From contig PUFA01000171.1 in assembly GCA_003508835.1 (NCBI GenBank), positions 1,926,501 to 1,990,500 of the forward strand: a stretch of 64,000 bases of DNA, given 5' to 3'. The stretch comes from Eonycteris spelaea. Taxonomy: Eukaryota; Chordata; Mammalia; Chiroptera; Pteropodidae. Within the stretch, counting starts at the first letter, position 1, and each line of letters opens with the position of its first letter. Made by a program: the position numbers and the translations under genes. Below are positions 30,820 to 42,690 of the stretch, piece after piece. The notes below the pieces were generated by a model that was not told the DNA's origin, searched no databases, and saw nothing but the letters and a program-made list of their open reading frames with translations.

Positions 30820-31540
30820 TTCCTCAGTTGATTCAACCCATTCTTAAGCATCTACACAGCCTAAATTCCAGCATTATGTAATGTGAAGGACATTACAGTG
30901 AATAGTTGTGTGTCCAGTTCTTTGAAGGAGCTTTAGGCTAGTGGGAAAAAAATAGAAAAGAACATGACTATGTATAAAGCAAGCCAATGTGGGATGTGTG
31001 TAATGAGTTTATTCATTGTAAGGCATCTAAGTCATGTTCCATAATCTTCGGGAACCTATTCTCTGCTCGAATAGATAAAATTCAAGAATAATAACAGTTA
31101 ACATTTCCTAAGATCTTACTGATTTTCAGCAGCTGTATATCCATTATCACATTTCATCTTTACAGCAAACTTTGGACAGGTCCTATCATTATTATCTCCA
31201 TTTTACAGCTGAGGAAACAAATGCATAGTGATGAGGCAATTTGCTCCAGGTCACACAGCAATTTACTCCAGGTCACACAGGCGGGTTTTGAATCTTGGTT
31301 GACACCCTGCCCAAGCTTTTCAGTACTATACTACACTGTCTTCTGAAAATTGCTATAATACAGATTAAAATATGATTTTGATGAATAGTACTGACAAGTG
31401 CCCTACAGATTTAGAAGGAAAGACAATTTTTGTCTAGGGCAATCAAGGAAGACTTCCTGGAGGAAGTGTCATTAAATGGAACTTGTAAAACATTAGGCAA
31501 AGGTGAAAGAAGAACGTGTCGAGGCAGATGAACATCAATG
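30820..31540 (-). mobile_element. Ancient mammalian repeat, split by MIR
   Basis: Left part 30820-31010 (tgattcaacccattcttaag, ggagctttaggctagtggga) and right part 31370-31540 (gtgccctacagatttagaag, caaggaagacttcctggagg) look like the L2-ended repeat of 24595-24890. The MIR (31070-31340) separates them. Confidence 0.45.
31070..31340 (-). mobile_element. MIR SINE with an internal 22-bp duplication
   Basis: atctccattttacagctgag, gtcacacaggcgggttttga and tcattatcacatttcatct-like text follow the reverse MIR core. Its core is lengthened by a direct tandem duplication: units 31237-31258 and 31259-31280 differ at one base. Confidence 0.88.
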
Positions 31541-31744
31541 AGGATTAAGTTCTCTTTTTTGTCACCTACCATCTCCATGGACTCCCAGACTCCATGATCA
31601 GCTTGTTTTTTCTTCTATTACCTCCACAAAAGATGTTTTGGACTTTAAGAAGGTAGAACCACAGGATGAAATGATGACTTTTACTTTCTTACACATATGT
31701 AGCTTGTCTTTATAGTTCCAGAATGGACAACAGAACCCTGTTGG
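31541..31744. other. No recognised feature
   Basis: No repeat or coding signal. Confidence 0.4.
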
Positions 31745-32420
31745 TCTTCAAAGAAAAAAAATTAATTAATTAAAAAAACTTAAATATATACATTTAAAGT
31801 ATAAAATGTATAGAGAAAAGTACACAAATTATAAGTAATTTCATTAAACAAACATGCCTGCATGACCAGCTTACAATAAAGAAAAACTTTGCCAGCTTCT
31901 CAGTAGCCCCTTTCATACTCCTTTTTAATTACAACCCCTACCACTAAAGTTAATGATTATACTGACTTCTAAAACCATAGATTAGTTTTGCTTATTTTTG
32001 AACTTAGTATAAATGGTTATCCTACATTTTGTTCATTTTTTGGATCTGGCTTCTTTTATTCAGTAAGTTTTGAAGATTCATCTATATTGCAAGATATAGC
32101 TGTAGGTTTTTTATTCTCATTGCTGTGTGGTTTTACACTGCATGAATATTCCAGTACTTAAAAATATTCCACTATTTTAAAACCTTCTACTCTTGATATA
32201 TGTTTCAATAATTTCCAGTTTTGGCAATTAGGACTAGTACTACCACGAATATTCTTGCACATGTTTTTTGGAAATGGGCTCATTTCCTTTGAGCATAAAT
32301 CTGCACATATATTTAAAGGTATGCCAGATTCTTTCTACTGTTTTCATGTGTTCGCACCTGGCTGTACTTCCAACACTACCCAGCATGTACAGGTGGTGAG
32401 ATCATGGGGTCAAAATGACC
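31745..32420 (-). mobile_element. Old L1M 3' region
   Basis: aaagtacacaaattataagt, tggatctggcttcttttatt, cattgctgtgtggttttaca, tacttaaaaatattccacta and atttccagttttggcaatta read as the antisense of old L1M 3' sequence. The 64-codon open frame at 32255-32446 lies in it. Confidence 0.7.
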
Positions 32421-32799
32421 CTTACCAATGCTCCTGGGTTTGTTGCTGAGCTTCTTACCAGATTAGCAAATACACTGAAAACAGATAACCAGGTCTCTGG
32501 AGATAAAAATTAAGTATTGCGTGTAGGTGGTTTAGCAAAGATCAACCAAAAGCCAGCCCTATCTTACTCCTGAGTGGCTCTGATCCCAAACTATCAATAC
32601 AGCTAATTCTCATTTCTTCTGAGTAACTCCAGCTGCAAAGTCCTTGTAGTTAACTGTTCTTAGCCAAGGATGTTTTGTTCCCCACCTATTTACTATGTGC
32701 AGAATATTATAGGTATTCAATAGTCATTTGTTGATAGACTAACTAGTTTGGTTCCTGATGGTATACAGAGTCACATCCTTGTACTTTCTCATAGAATAA
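32421..32799. other. No recognised feature
   Basis: AT-rich, no family recognised. Confidence 0.4.
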
Positions 32800-33935
32800 A
32801 TTTTCGATACTATTCAATATGGTAACCACTAACCACATGGAACTATTGAGGACTAAAAAAAAATTTTTTAATTATAGCTGACATACAATATGATATTAGT
32901 TTCAGGTGTACAACATAGTGATTCAGGATTTATATCTTAAGAAGTAATCACCACAGTAACTCTAGTAATCATCTGTCACTGTATGTAGTTATTGAGATAT
33001 TATTATCTATGTTCCCTATGCTCTACACACATCCCCATGATTTATTTTATAACTGGAAGTTTGTATTTCTTAATCCCCTTCCTCTTTTCTACAGATCCCT
33101 TCCCTCTTCCCACTTTGGAAACTCTCAGTTAGTCCTCTGTATCTATGAGTTTGTTTCTGTTTTGTTTTGTTTATTCATTTATTTTGTTTTTTAGACTCCA
33201 CATATAAGTAAAACTATATGGTATTCATGTAACATATTACTCTCTATCCATTCATGTTGTTGCAAATGGCGAGATTTTATACTCTTTATCGCTATGAAAT
33301 ATTCCATTGTATACATATACCACATTTGTCTGTTTGTCTATTGATGGACACCCAGGTTGCTTCCATATCTTGGCTATTGTAAATAATGCTGCAATAAACA
33401 TAGGGGTGCATATACCTTTTTGATTATATTTTTTGTTTTCTTTGGGATTAGAATTGCTGGGCCAGTGGAGGAACTGATAGACAAAATGAAAAAGCAAATT
33501 ACAGAATGGAAAAAGATATTTATAAATGATATTTTTATAAGGGGTTAATATCTAAAATATATAAAAAACTCATAAAACTCAACATAAAAAAAAGCAACAA
33601 ACGATCCAATTAAAAAGTAGGCAGAAGATCTGAATAGACATTTCTCCAAGTAAAACGTACAGGTGGCCAACCGACACATGAAAAGGTGCTAAACATCACT
33701 AAGCATCAGGGGAATACAAATCAAAACCACAGTGAGTATTATCTCACACCCGTCAGAATGACTATTATTAAAAAGACAACAAATAACAAGTGTTGGCAAA
33801 AATGTGGAGAAAGGAGTACTGTTGAGCTTTTAAAATACAGCTAGTGTGACTAAGGAACTGAATACTTTTAATATTTAATTTTAATTTATTTCAATTAAAA
33901 AATGATACTCGAGTTTGTTTAAGAAAACTTTTAAG
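32800..33935. mobile_element. Palindrome-type DNA transposon fragment hosting an L1
   Basis: Left piece (actattcaatatggtaacca, ctaaccacatggaactattg) and right piece (agctagtgtgactaaggaac, atttaattttaatttatttc) read as one mammalian non-autonomous DNA element once the L1 at 32862-33821 is removed. Confidence 0.6.
32862..33821 (-). mobile_element. LINE-1 with 5' inversion (twin priming)
   Basis: The left segment (32862 to about 33470) is antisense L1 3' sequence, running from the tail (attatagctgacatacaata) to the ORF2 end (gttgcttccatatcttggct). The right segment (about 33473-33821) is sense ORF2 sequence from just upstream in L1 (gatccaattaaaaagtaggc, aaaatgtggagaaagg). Such a junction is the mark of twin-primed reverse transcription. 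Diverged flanks attgaggactaaaa (32845-32858) and ttgagcttttaaaa (33822-33835) fit a target-site duplication. Confidence 0.87.
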
Positions 33936-34399
33936 TATGTCGGACCAACTTGGCTATGTAAATTTATTTTTTCGACTAAATTTTATAAAACTTAAATTCA
34001 TATCAAGCATTCCTGATAAATATTTGGCAACTAAATTGAGATGTGCTGTAGTATAAAATATATTTAAAAAATTGTGTGAAAAAGAATGTAAATATCATTA
34101 ATTTTAAATATTGATTACACATTGAATAATAATTTTTGAATATGCTGGGTTAATAAGGTATATTATTAAATTTAATTTTGTTTGTTTCTTCCTTTTTTAT
34201 TATGGTCAAATTTTAAATTACAAAAGTGGCTCACATTATGTTTCTGTTGGACAGCGTCCTTCCGTGTCATTTGAAACAGAGTTTCCCAAATACAATGTTT
34301 CATGGCAAATCTGATAGTCTTCTGCCTCAGGAAGCTGGGTAGAAATGTATATTTCTATAAATACAGAATATGTTTCTTTATATATGGCTGATGGTTAGA
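33936..34399. other. No recognised feature, very AT-rich
   Basis: No repeat consensus or coding signal recognised. Confidence 0.45.
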
Positions 34400-34862
34400 A
34401 AAGAGGTGCATTTGGTAGAGAAGGATGAACATAAACAATGGCACCAAATCTGTCTGGGTTTATATCCAAATTCTGCCACTTAATAGGTAGGCAACTTTGA
34501 GTAAAATATTTAATCTTTCTAAGAGCATAAATGCCCAGATTTCTTCTTAATAAATTAGGGTTATGAATACTGTAGGGGACACTGTCAGCGCTCTGCCCAG
34601 ATCCCCTGAGTCCCATTTATTATTTCTGTGTATTTATACCCACCCCCTACCTCAAATGAGGACAAATTTTATAACCCTAAATCCCCCTGGGTCCCCAGCC
34701 CAAGGAGAGACTTCACCTGGAAGCCACGCTCTTACTCTCCCTTTTCCTCTTCTCTCATCTAAGGGTGAGCTCTGGGAACCCAAGCTAGGACAGATACTTG
34801 TCTCATATAATATTGGGGGCTTAAATGAGAAGTGTCTGGCACAGAGGAGGTTCTTAACCCCA
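34400..34862 (+). mobile_element. MIR SINE split by an insert
   Basis: Left part to about 34568 (tgtctgggtttatatccaaa, aattctgccacttaataggt) and right part 34806-34862 (gggggcttaaatgagaagtg, tctggcacagaggaggttct) are consecutive sections of MIR. The insert at 34569-34805 lies between. Confidence 0.75.
34569..34805. mobile_element. GC-richer insert of about 235 bp, unknown family
   Basis: Begins near ctgtaggggacactgtcagc and ends near aagctaggacagatacttgt. It interrupts MIR, so it must have inserted or been copied in after the MIR. Possible flanks atactgt (34567) and atacttgt (34795) are weak. Open frames on both strands are chance. Confidence 0.5.
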
Positions 34863-35329
34863 TCCCACAATATACACTAGCCAATACACTCCATTGATTT
34901 TACTATCACATCAGGAAGAAATGAATTGTCAGAGATTTTTTTTTTTATAGTTTGGAAATGGGTTTGTATTGATGCATCATAATTGTACTTTCTCAGATCT
35001 TTACCCCTAATCATTTCCTTACCAGTTCAGATGTAACAAACATGTGAAAATTCGTAGGTTCATGGGAATTTAGAGAACACTGAGTTTACCTGTGAACAAC
35101 ATTTCACATTTTTCTGAGACTTCTCTCTGAGTACATTGTTAGACAGATGCTGTGAGTAATTAAATCACTCTCGGTATAAATTGAATTGCTTTGAAGGAGC
35201 ATTCACTATTTCAGAATAATAAAAAAAAGATTTTTCTGTAAAGAAAGAGATTATAGCATTTAATATATTAAAGACACTGTTTCTATTTTTATATACTTCC
35301 AGTTCATCTTTTTGACAAGTTTTTATTAA
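34863..35329. other. No recognised feature
   Basis: AT-rich single-copy-looking DNA. Confidence 0.4.
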
Positions 35330-35815
35330 TACTAATACTTATCATTTATTGCTATATTAGTATACATGCCAGATATTATTTTAAAGTATTGAGAGACACT
35401 ACCTCATTTAGTCTACTCAAAACTCAGCTTCAACTATTAACTCCTCGGAGAGGCCTTCCTTGTCCACTTGGAATTAGCCACCCTCAGTTGCTCTATTGTA
35501 GCCTTTATTACTACTTGAAAGTTTTAGTTATTTGGCTTATGTGTTTATTGTGCTCCTCTCCACCCAACTCCTTCACTATCCCAATTGGAACTTTTCTGTC
35601 TTGCATACCACTGTATCCATAGTTATTAGAATAATGCCTGACATATGGCTGACATTCAGTAAATATTTATTGAATGATAGAATGAATGAAAAACTTAATG
35701 CAGATGAGAACTCTGAAGCCTGCAGAGGCTAAAAGGTTAAGACCCCAGGGGTAGTAAGTGGCAGAGCCCATATTTAAACTCCTGTCCATTTCTTGTCCAC
35801 TGTGCACTATCGTCC
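35330..35815 (-). mobile_element. MIR SINE split by L2 sequence
   Basis: Left part 35330-35425 (cttatcatttattgctatat, actacctcatttagtctact) and right part 35700-35815 (gggtagtaagtggcagagcc, catatttaaactcctgtcca) are reverse MIR sections. The L2 3' end at 35430-35695 lies between. Confidence 0.65.
35430..35695 (+). mobile_element. L2 LINE 3' end
   Basis: aactcctcggagaggccttc, tattgtgctcctctccaccc and cattcagtaaatatttattg with gaatgatagaatgaatga follow the L2 terminus. Confidence 0.82.
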
Positions 35816-35859
35816 TTCATATTATGTGGACTATAGAAGGATGGCATATATTGCCCAAA

Positions 35860-36260
35860 AGGAAATCACTCTCTGCTAAGGTAGAGAAAATTTTCATTTC
35901 CAGTCAACATGTATTTACTAACCTTGCTAGGAACTGTATTAACCACCAGAGACATGCAAGTAAACAATACAAACAGCCCAGACCAGCATGGAGTTTTGGT
36001 CTACACTCTTGAGTAGGGAAGACTGATATTACAAGTAACAACAAGTGAGATACATATTTTGAAAAAGAATGTACAGGAATAGAAAAGAATAGCAAGGTAG
36101 CTCTACCAAGTCAAGGGGTGAGGGAAGCCTCTGTGGGGCAGGGGTGGGGGAAAATGCAGCCTAGTCAAGAAGCTAATAAAAGTATAAGAAGGTTCATGTA
36201 GAGGTGACAAGGGCAAGAATGGCAGGAGGTAAATAGAGAACGGCCTTGAAAATGACAACT
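35860..36260 (-). mobile_element. Ancient mammalian repeat, L2-like end
   Basis: acatgtatttactaaccttg, ctaggaactgtattaaccac, aagtaaacaatacaaacagc and a GGAAGCCTCTGTGGGG block (36123-36138) fit the family at 24595-24890. Confidence 0.5.
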
Positions 36261-36399
36261 ATAAAGAATAATCACACATGCTGAAGAGTGATTTGTCCTA
36301 ACAGAAGTTGCTTACAGTGCTATGGGAGTTAAGAGAACAGTGAGATTTCCACTATAAGGAAAGCTTCATGAAGTCATTATAATGACACTTATCCGTGTA
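36261..36399. other. No recognised feature
   Basis: Short spacer. Confidence 0.4.
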
Positions 36400-36960
36400 A
36401 GTAATACATTCCAATTGTTTTATACAATATGTAAAACTGTAAAATATTTCACTTTCTCTCCTATTTCTCACCCATCCAATTCCCAAAACTCACACTACCA
36501 CAGGTAATCTTTTTAATAGTTTTTTTATATGTCCTTCCAAAATTACTGTAACAACAACAATTATAAACATAAATTCTTATCTTCCCACTCTTTTCTGCAC
36601 CATATAGCGTGCTACATACTCCATTCTATAATTTGCAACACATCTTGGTAATCTTTCATATCAGCACATAAAGTACTTACTCATGTTTTTAACAGCTGCA
36701 CAGTGCTCATAAAGATGTGCCATTATTTTTTAACTTATGTTTATAATTTATTTAACTAGTCTTTTATTGATGACTTTTGGGGTGTTTCCAATCTTTAGCT
36801 GTTGAATAGTTTTGTAGATATGGCAACTTATAACTGCACAAGTGTATTTATAATTTTTAAAGCTATCGCAAAGTGCCCTCAATGGGAATTATATGAAAAT
36901 GCCTTCAAATGGTTACATTTTACTACAACACTAACCATAAAACCAGAGAGATCAATAAAA
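36400..36960 (-). mobile_element. Old L1M 3' region
   Basis: tatgtccttccaaaattact, catatagcgtgctacatact, agctgcacagtgctcataaa and ggggtgtttccaatctttag are the antisense L1M 3' pattern also seen at 31745-32420. Confidence 0.7.
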
Positions 36961-37907
36961 AGAATTATTTTTTAAAATGATGACACTAATGTACTTGCTC
37001 ATTTCCAATAAAACACTGCATACGACTAAAAATTCAAAATGGAAAGTTGTGTCATATGTTAGATAAGGTACAGATCCAGATTTTGTGGAGCTTGAAGCTG
37101 ATGCAATTCAGGGATCTTTTTTAAGAAAAAAAGTATGCAATTATAAATCACAAATTTGGCAGTACAGAACTTCAGAAGAGGCTCATGTGAGAGAGGGGCT
37201 CTGAAGAGTAAGCTTCATTGGCTTTATGGCAAATCTATTCTGTATAGGACATATATGCACACATGTTTTGGGGAACAAATTACGTGCCCTTTTCTATTGA
37301 AAAAAACCATGTTCAGAAAGTGCTAACCACTCTCCTTAGGTACACACCCATGACAATAAGTCCACAGTCCTTAGAGATTTTAGCTCCATGATGTATGTAA
37401 TATTCCATGTACTTGCATTCTATCTCCCCAAAAGATTCATTCTATGTATGTGACATCTTTCATCTTAGGAGCTCCAAATATCTCATAGGAACTTTTTGTT
37501 AATATAAACAATATGACTACGATATGGAGATAATTCCTTAGGAAGAGTTCAAAGGGCCCCCATCAATTTCATCTATCCTCATCATATGCATAAAAGTTCC
37601 GGTTGGCAAAAGGTCATCATTGGGAAATGATTTCCTTTTACTAAGTTTGAAAAAGATAAGCTGACAAATTGCATTTAATGATCTAAAGTTAATGATCTAC
37701 CTCTGTAACAAGTAGCAGTTTGTTTGCATGGTCCCAGGATCTGCTGCCAGGCCTTAGACTAGCATCATTATGATACCTCTGAGGAGAGAAGACAGGAGCT
37801 CATGAAGAGACAAACACATTCCTTGAAATAGCAGTAGAAAACTACCAGAGCAGAAAGGAGGGGAAATGGGGGGCGGGGGAGGAGAGGTGGGGAGAGAAAT
37901 AGAGAGG

Positions 37908-37912
<5 letters not shown>
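36961..37912. other. No recognised feature, purine-rich near the end
   Basis: Single-copy appearance over 36970-37840. From 37855 the sequence turns purine-rich (G runs) into the GA microsatellite. Confidence 0.4.

Positions 37913-37961
<49 letters not shown>
37913..37961. repeat. (GA)n microsatellite
   Basis: About 24 uninterrupted AG units preceded by an imperfect G/A tract (37855-37912). The polypurine strand could form a triplex. The Ser/Leu-rich minus-strand ORFs are artefacts. Confidence 0.97.
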
Positions 37962-37964
<3 letters not shown>

Positions 37965-38599
37965 AGACCAGAGATAAGAGACAACAGAATTAACTAGTCT
38001 AATATCAGTTAAAAACAAAATGAAAATAAAGTCCAAAAGAACATAGAACAGAAATTTAGTAATATGGGCCACCTGCCAAACAAGATTAGCTTTTTAGTGG
38101 AACAGACTGAGCTTAACAGAGAAAGACTCACATCTGACATTTAACATATAGGCATTATCCAATTAAGTGAAATTTGGAAAGAGTCCATATCTAGCTATCT
38201 GCATCACAAATTTAGAGGTTCTATGACTAAGTTTAAGTAATGTTGACCTTTATAGTCAAATGTGCCTCATAAACTGGGTTTACATTCATTGCCAGTGTTC
38301 AAATGTGCTACGATATTTATCAAATGAATGGATGGAGCCCTATTTTTGTCACATTCCCACCCTTGAGTCTTTTCAGTTGAGTCCTCAGGTGAGCAGATTT
38401 GGTTACGGCTCACTAGGAGGCATCTAGTACTTGCTAAGAGGCATCTAGTACTGCTGTTTCTTTTATCTTTTACTTTGTTGATGGATGACTCATCAAAAGA
38501 GAAGAAGGTCACTGATACTTATGTGAAAAGTAATTAATTTATGATCACAAACTCAGATGTTCAAGAACCATTAGCTTTTACCTTATCTTTTTTGTTGTT
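37962..38599. other. No recognised repeat; 21-bp duplication inside
   Basis: Single-copy appearance. Units 38414-38434 and 38435-38455 form a near-perfect tandem pair sharing aggcatctagtact. Confidence 0.5.
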
Positions 38600-39185
38600 G
38601 TTTTAAAGATGTGTGTTTATTTTGTCTTAACTGCTTTCTTTGAAACCCATCCTAATCCCATTGTGTCTCACTCTATGGTGGAAAATGGAATCTCTGTCAT
38701 CATCTCCCCTGATCACATAGGACTCAGGATGCTTATGCAGACGGTTGGCTGTGACAGTCACTGTGGTTTTGGCTAACCCAGCAGACATTCCCAAACCCCT
38801 TCTGCTTTGCCGCCTTCCTTGCTGCTAGGGGTGGGCAAGTAGTCAACTGACAGTACTGGTAAGAGGACTTATGCTTTGGACGTAGGAAACTCTTTACCTT
38901 TCCTCATAAAATGGATGCAAGATCCTAGTACTCCCTCCTTCTCTCTTCTCCTGACCAGCATGGGCACAATCTCTGGAATTGTGGCAGTTGCCTTTCAGCC
39001 ATGAAGGGCAGGCCAGGAGAACTGCACGCTTGGTGATACCACATCATTGTGCCACGGAACCAATTCCAGGATCCACTTTCTTCCAGAATTTCTTGCAGCG
39101 AGGAAAAAAAAAAACCACACCTATTTGTTTAAGCCACTGTATTTTGGGTTTTTCATTATTCGCAGCTTAAAGTATTTCTGATTCA
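38600..39185 (+). mobile_element. Old LTR-like mammalian repeat
   Basis: cttccttgctgctaggggtg, the purine/pyrimidine blocks around 38930 and the end gtttaagccactgtattttg with tcattattcgcagcttaaag resemble the 3' end of a known old eutherian LTR-like repeat, related to 9025-9385. Confidence 0.5.
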
Positions 39186-40094
39186 TAGGAAAAACAACTC
39201 TAGTCTCCATTCCATCATGGTCGCTGCTGATATGCTACTTATCATCCAATGATTCCTTGAAATCCAAGGGACAAACTCTTCCTGGGCCCTTCATTGGATA
39301 TCGACAATGATCATGGCTGGAAACCTGGTGCCTAGAGCTCAAAAGCCATGCAGCCATCTCCATTGACGCCCAGCCTGGGAGCCAAGAGTACGTCCCTGCT
39401 ACCCTAAACACCTGTAGAAAGCTATCCTCTCCTGGATGGAAAAGTTAACCCTTTTCTCCTCTGACCACTTTCAAAGGCTCTCCGCTTTCTCTTTCCTCCA
39501 TGCAGGACATCTATTACAATCTCATCTGTGAGTCGAAGTTTTTACAAATAAATGGAGTGCCTTTCTTTCCTCAGGAAAGCTCCTGCTTTCTGTTCAGCTA
39601 CAAATCACTTCTGAGATAAGGGAGCAAAAACTGAAGAGAACCAACACAAATTAGTATTTTAATAAAATATCTCACCACACCTCTCAGTCTAGCAAAGTAG
39701 CTACCATGGCAAGAGACGCTGTGAGAATGACAGCCGATTAACTAGAATGACTTTTGAGCCTTGTGCCGACTTGCATGGAAGTTATCATTTAGCTTATTTC
39801 TCAACTGCTCAGATGGTTTTTCAATGCACCTATGACATATGGATACTTACTTCTTCATTCCTAAGCAAGAGAGCTGGTATAGTTTGGATTGTTGTATGTG
39901 GATGGGAGGGGGGAGAAAGAAAGGAGAGTGACTATTCGTCCTGTACATGTTACTCCTAAGACTTGCCATTTTGATCTTCACTGTTTGTACAGAAGAAGCC
40001 AGAGTTTTCTTTTGAAAGTGTTTGCTTTTTATTTTGGATTTTTTTGTGGAAAGGTTTTATATGGTTTAAAACTTAGTTTTTTGAAAAGGTAATC
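39186..40094. other. No recognised feature
   Basis: Two moderately GC-rich parts (39190-39500) and AT-rich remainder. No coding signal. Confidence 0.4.
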
Positions 40095-40240
40095 ATTTAC
40101 ATGATTAATTGCAAAATTGATTGTAAAAGCAAATGACTAAAACAACCTAAAAATCATTAACAGAAGTCAGATTATTGTACAACCATAGAATGGATAGCTA
40201 TAAAATTGAATGAGGAAGTGCTCTGTAATGGGTTTGAAAA
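40095..40240 (+). mobile_element. Short old L1M fragment
   Basis: attattgtacaaccatagaa with atggatagctataaaattga matches the L1M 3' UTR 'tggaatactatgcagc' style region. Confidence 0.4.
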
Positions 40241-40399
40241 ATCTTCTCTCTATGCTTGTATCTTATTTGCTCCTTTTCCATACCCTCCATAGGTTATTTC
40301 CTATAAATCTTTTCTGAGTTTCTTTATATACAAATAAAAAATGTAGATTCTTATTTTTTCTTTTCTATATGAAAAGAATACTTCACAGGCTGTTCTGCC

Positions 40400-40560
40400 C
40401 TCATTTAATCATTTATCTTGGGTATCTTTATAAAACATGTCTTTCATTTATTTGACATCTTTCACATCATGCAGTTTTCTTCATATAGTTCTTGCACATT
40501 TCTCGTTACGTTTATTCCTAGGTATTATGTATTTTAGGCATTGCTTTGGTATTCTATTAT
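40400..40560 (-). mobile_element. LINE-1 ORF2 fragment
   Basis: agttcttgcacatttctcgt, tacgtttattcctaggtatt and ggtattctattattttaatt are antisense ORF2. The piece ends at the GT microsatellite. Confidence 0.6.
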
Positions 40561-40576
40561 TTTAATTGATTCTTGC

Positions 40577-40602
40577 GTGTGTGTGTGTGTGTGTGTGTGT
40601 GT
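40577..40602. repeat. (GT)n microsatellite
   Basis: Thirteen GT units. Confidence 0.95.
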
Positions 40603-41484
40603 AGTCTCTCTATATATTTATTTTTTGTTGTTTATTAACTCTTTAGCCTTCTACTTTGCTTTTTACTTTTAAACATTTTCACAAACTCTGATTAGATTAA
40701 ACAAATCCTACTCTTTTGGCCCAAGATTCTCTTTACAGTGCAAAGTTCTATGTTCTGAGGCTTCTGGTACCATGACCACTGTGAATCACAGTGTACTTGG
40801 GGCTCCTCACAAGATAATTCTCTGGTATTCAGAAAGGAATTATAATTTGGAGGCTTAGTATAAGGGTACTGCCAGACTGTAGCTCAACTAAAATTGCAAA
40901 ATAACTTTACAAAAACTATCCTACCCATATACTACAACACAGCTAGTGAATATCTTCACAGATGTTTTGTTTGTTAATTGAACTACAGACTGTTTCTGTG
41001 GTGCTTATAGTAGCTCACATTTTGGGGAACACAATAGGAAAACTTTTTTTTTCTATCCTATATTACTTGTAGGCAGTCATAATTAGCCAGACGGACAAAT
41101 ATTATCAGTCCTATTACATAATTCCTAATGCAATGAAGCTGTGCATAGGTGACTTTAAAATGGGGCAACCTATTTTTCAAAAAATTAAACCCAAAAGTCA
41201 TTCAATCAAAACCCAAATATTCGTAACTAAGTATCACTCCCTTTCAATAAGGAGCCCTGTATTTTCATAATTCTACAAAAACTGCTCCCAAATTATAACA
41301 AAAATATTTTTCAAAGTCAGCTTTCCATGATCCAGGAGAAAATTATATAGTTCGTGGCTCTTACTAGACCAAATTTCTCCCTTGATGCCTATTTTTCAGT
41401 TATTTCAGGTTTCATTGGCAACTTCATCAGAGCCCATAAGGGAAAAGCATGAGACTTGGGGAACTGGTTAAGAAATTATAGTGT
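40603..41484. other. No recognised feature
   Basis: AT-rich, single-copy appearance, no open frame of note. Confidence 0.4.
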
Positions 41485-41645
41485 GTTAGAGCTCATCTAA
41501 TCCAGCCTTCTCATTTCACGGATAAAGAAACCAAGGAAGGGAATGGTTAAATGATTTGCCCAACATCATCAGTAACTTCCTAAGAGAACCAGGATGGGGA
41601 GCCAAGTCTCTCGCTCCCCAGACCAGCATTCCTTCTATCATATAT
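41485..41645 (-). mobile_element. MIR-like SINE fragment
   Basis: aatccagccttctcatttca, cggataaagaaaccaaggaa and tggttaaatgatttgcccaa follow the reverse MIR/MIR3 core. Confidence 0.65.
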
Positions 41646-42124
41646 CATGATGCACATTCCTAGGCATGAAAGAGAAGACACACTCCAATAATTATTATTG
41701 ATGAAGACATGATGACTACTAATGACATTTCAAGCATATACATAATATTCCTTTAGAATGCCTTTTTCTTATTGGGCAATCTCATTCACTCCCATAGTTA
41801 TCATCACTACTTGTGTAATTGATGACTTAAATAGTATAGATGGGCCTGACATCTTCCCTATATACCATTGCCTGTACAATAGCTCTATTTGCCCATAATT
41901 TATGGACAACACATATTCTTCCCAAAACTGAGCTTATTTTTAATTTTTACCAAATCTTTTACCTCTGTATTTTCAAGTTTATTTTTTGGCTTGATAATCA
42001 CCTAGTAGTCTAAATCTTCACCATTCTTTACCTTTCATGTCCAATTTATCATCAATTTCCATGGTTCTATTACTTAGATATTTTTACATAGTTCCCATCT
42101 CTTCATCTCTATTTGCATATGTCT
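41646..42124. other. No recognised feature
   Basis: AT-rich DNA without a recognised repeat. Confidence 0.4.
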
Positions 42125-42690
42125 TCATAATTCTCACCTGGACTCTCTGCCTTTGTCTCTTTCCTCTTCAAGCTATCCTCCACAGTATCTTTACAGTAAT
42201 TTTTCCAAAGGGTAAATATTCTCTATGCTTTTGCCTGAAACTCTTACTGTTTTTCTCACATCCATTAAATAAAGCCAACATAGCATGATTATTAAAGATG
42301 CTTCATATAATCTGTTCTCTTTTTGCCTAACTTCTATTCCACCATAACCTTTCAATGTTAGGTTTTCTAAAGACAAAAATTTTTGAGCTCATTAATGATT
42401 TCGTGCTTCCATGTCCTTGTATGTGCTTCCTCTGTCGAAATGCTATTCTCTGCTTACTTTTACCATTTTTAATCGTGTTGTCCACTGTTCTTGTATTTTT
42501 CAACCTTTAGTGAAAGAATTAATCCTTCAGTGAATCCCGTAGGTAGTTTATTTTTTGAAGCTTATATTGTGCCTTGTATGCACTTCTCTTATTATATATC
42601 ACACCATATTATAATTCTTTATTTATATGTCACTATGGTATTTATTCTTGCCTCAAGACCTAGCAATGCCTGAATGAATAGTAGAAAGAA
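42125..42690 (+). mobile_element. L2 LINE 3' portion, long
   Basis: ctcacctggactctctgcct, aagctatcctccacagtatc, tgtgcttcctctgtcgaaat and tgccttgtatgcacttctct, ending near atgcctgaatgaatag, follow L2 over some 560 bp. It is the longest uninterrupted L2 piece here and is strongly diverged. Confidence 0.6.

Noticed and set aside
37754..38072. Ser/Leu repeat proteins on the minus strand
   Set aside because: They are translations of the (GA)n microsatellite.
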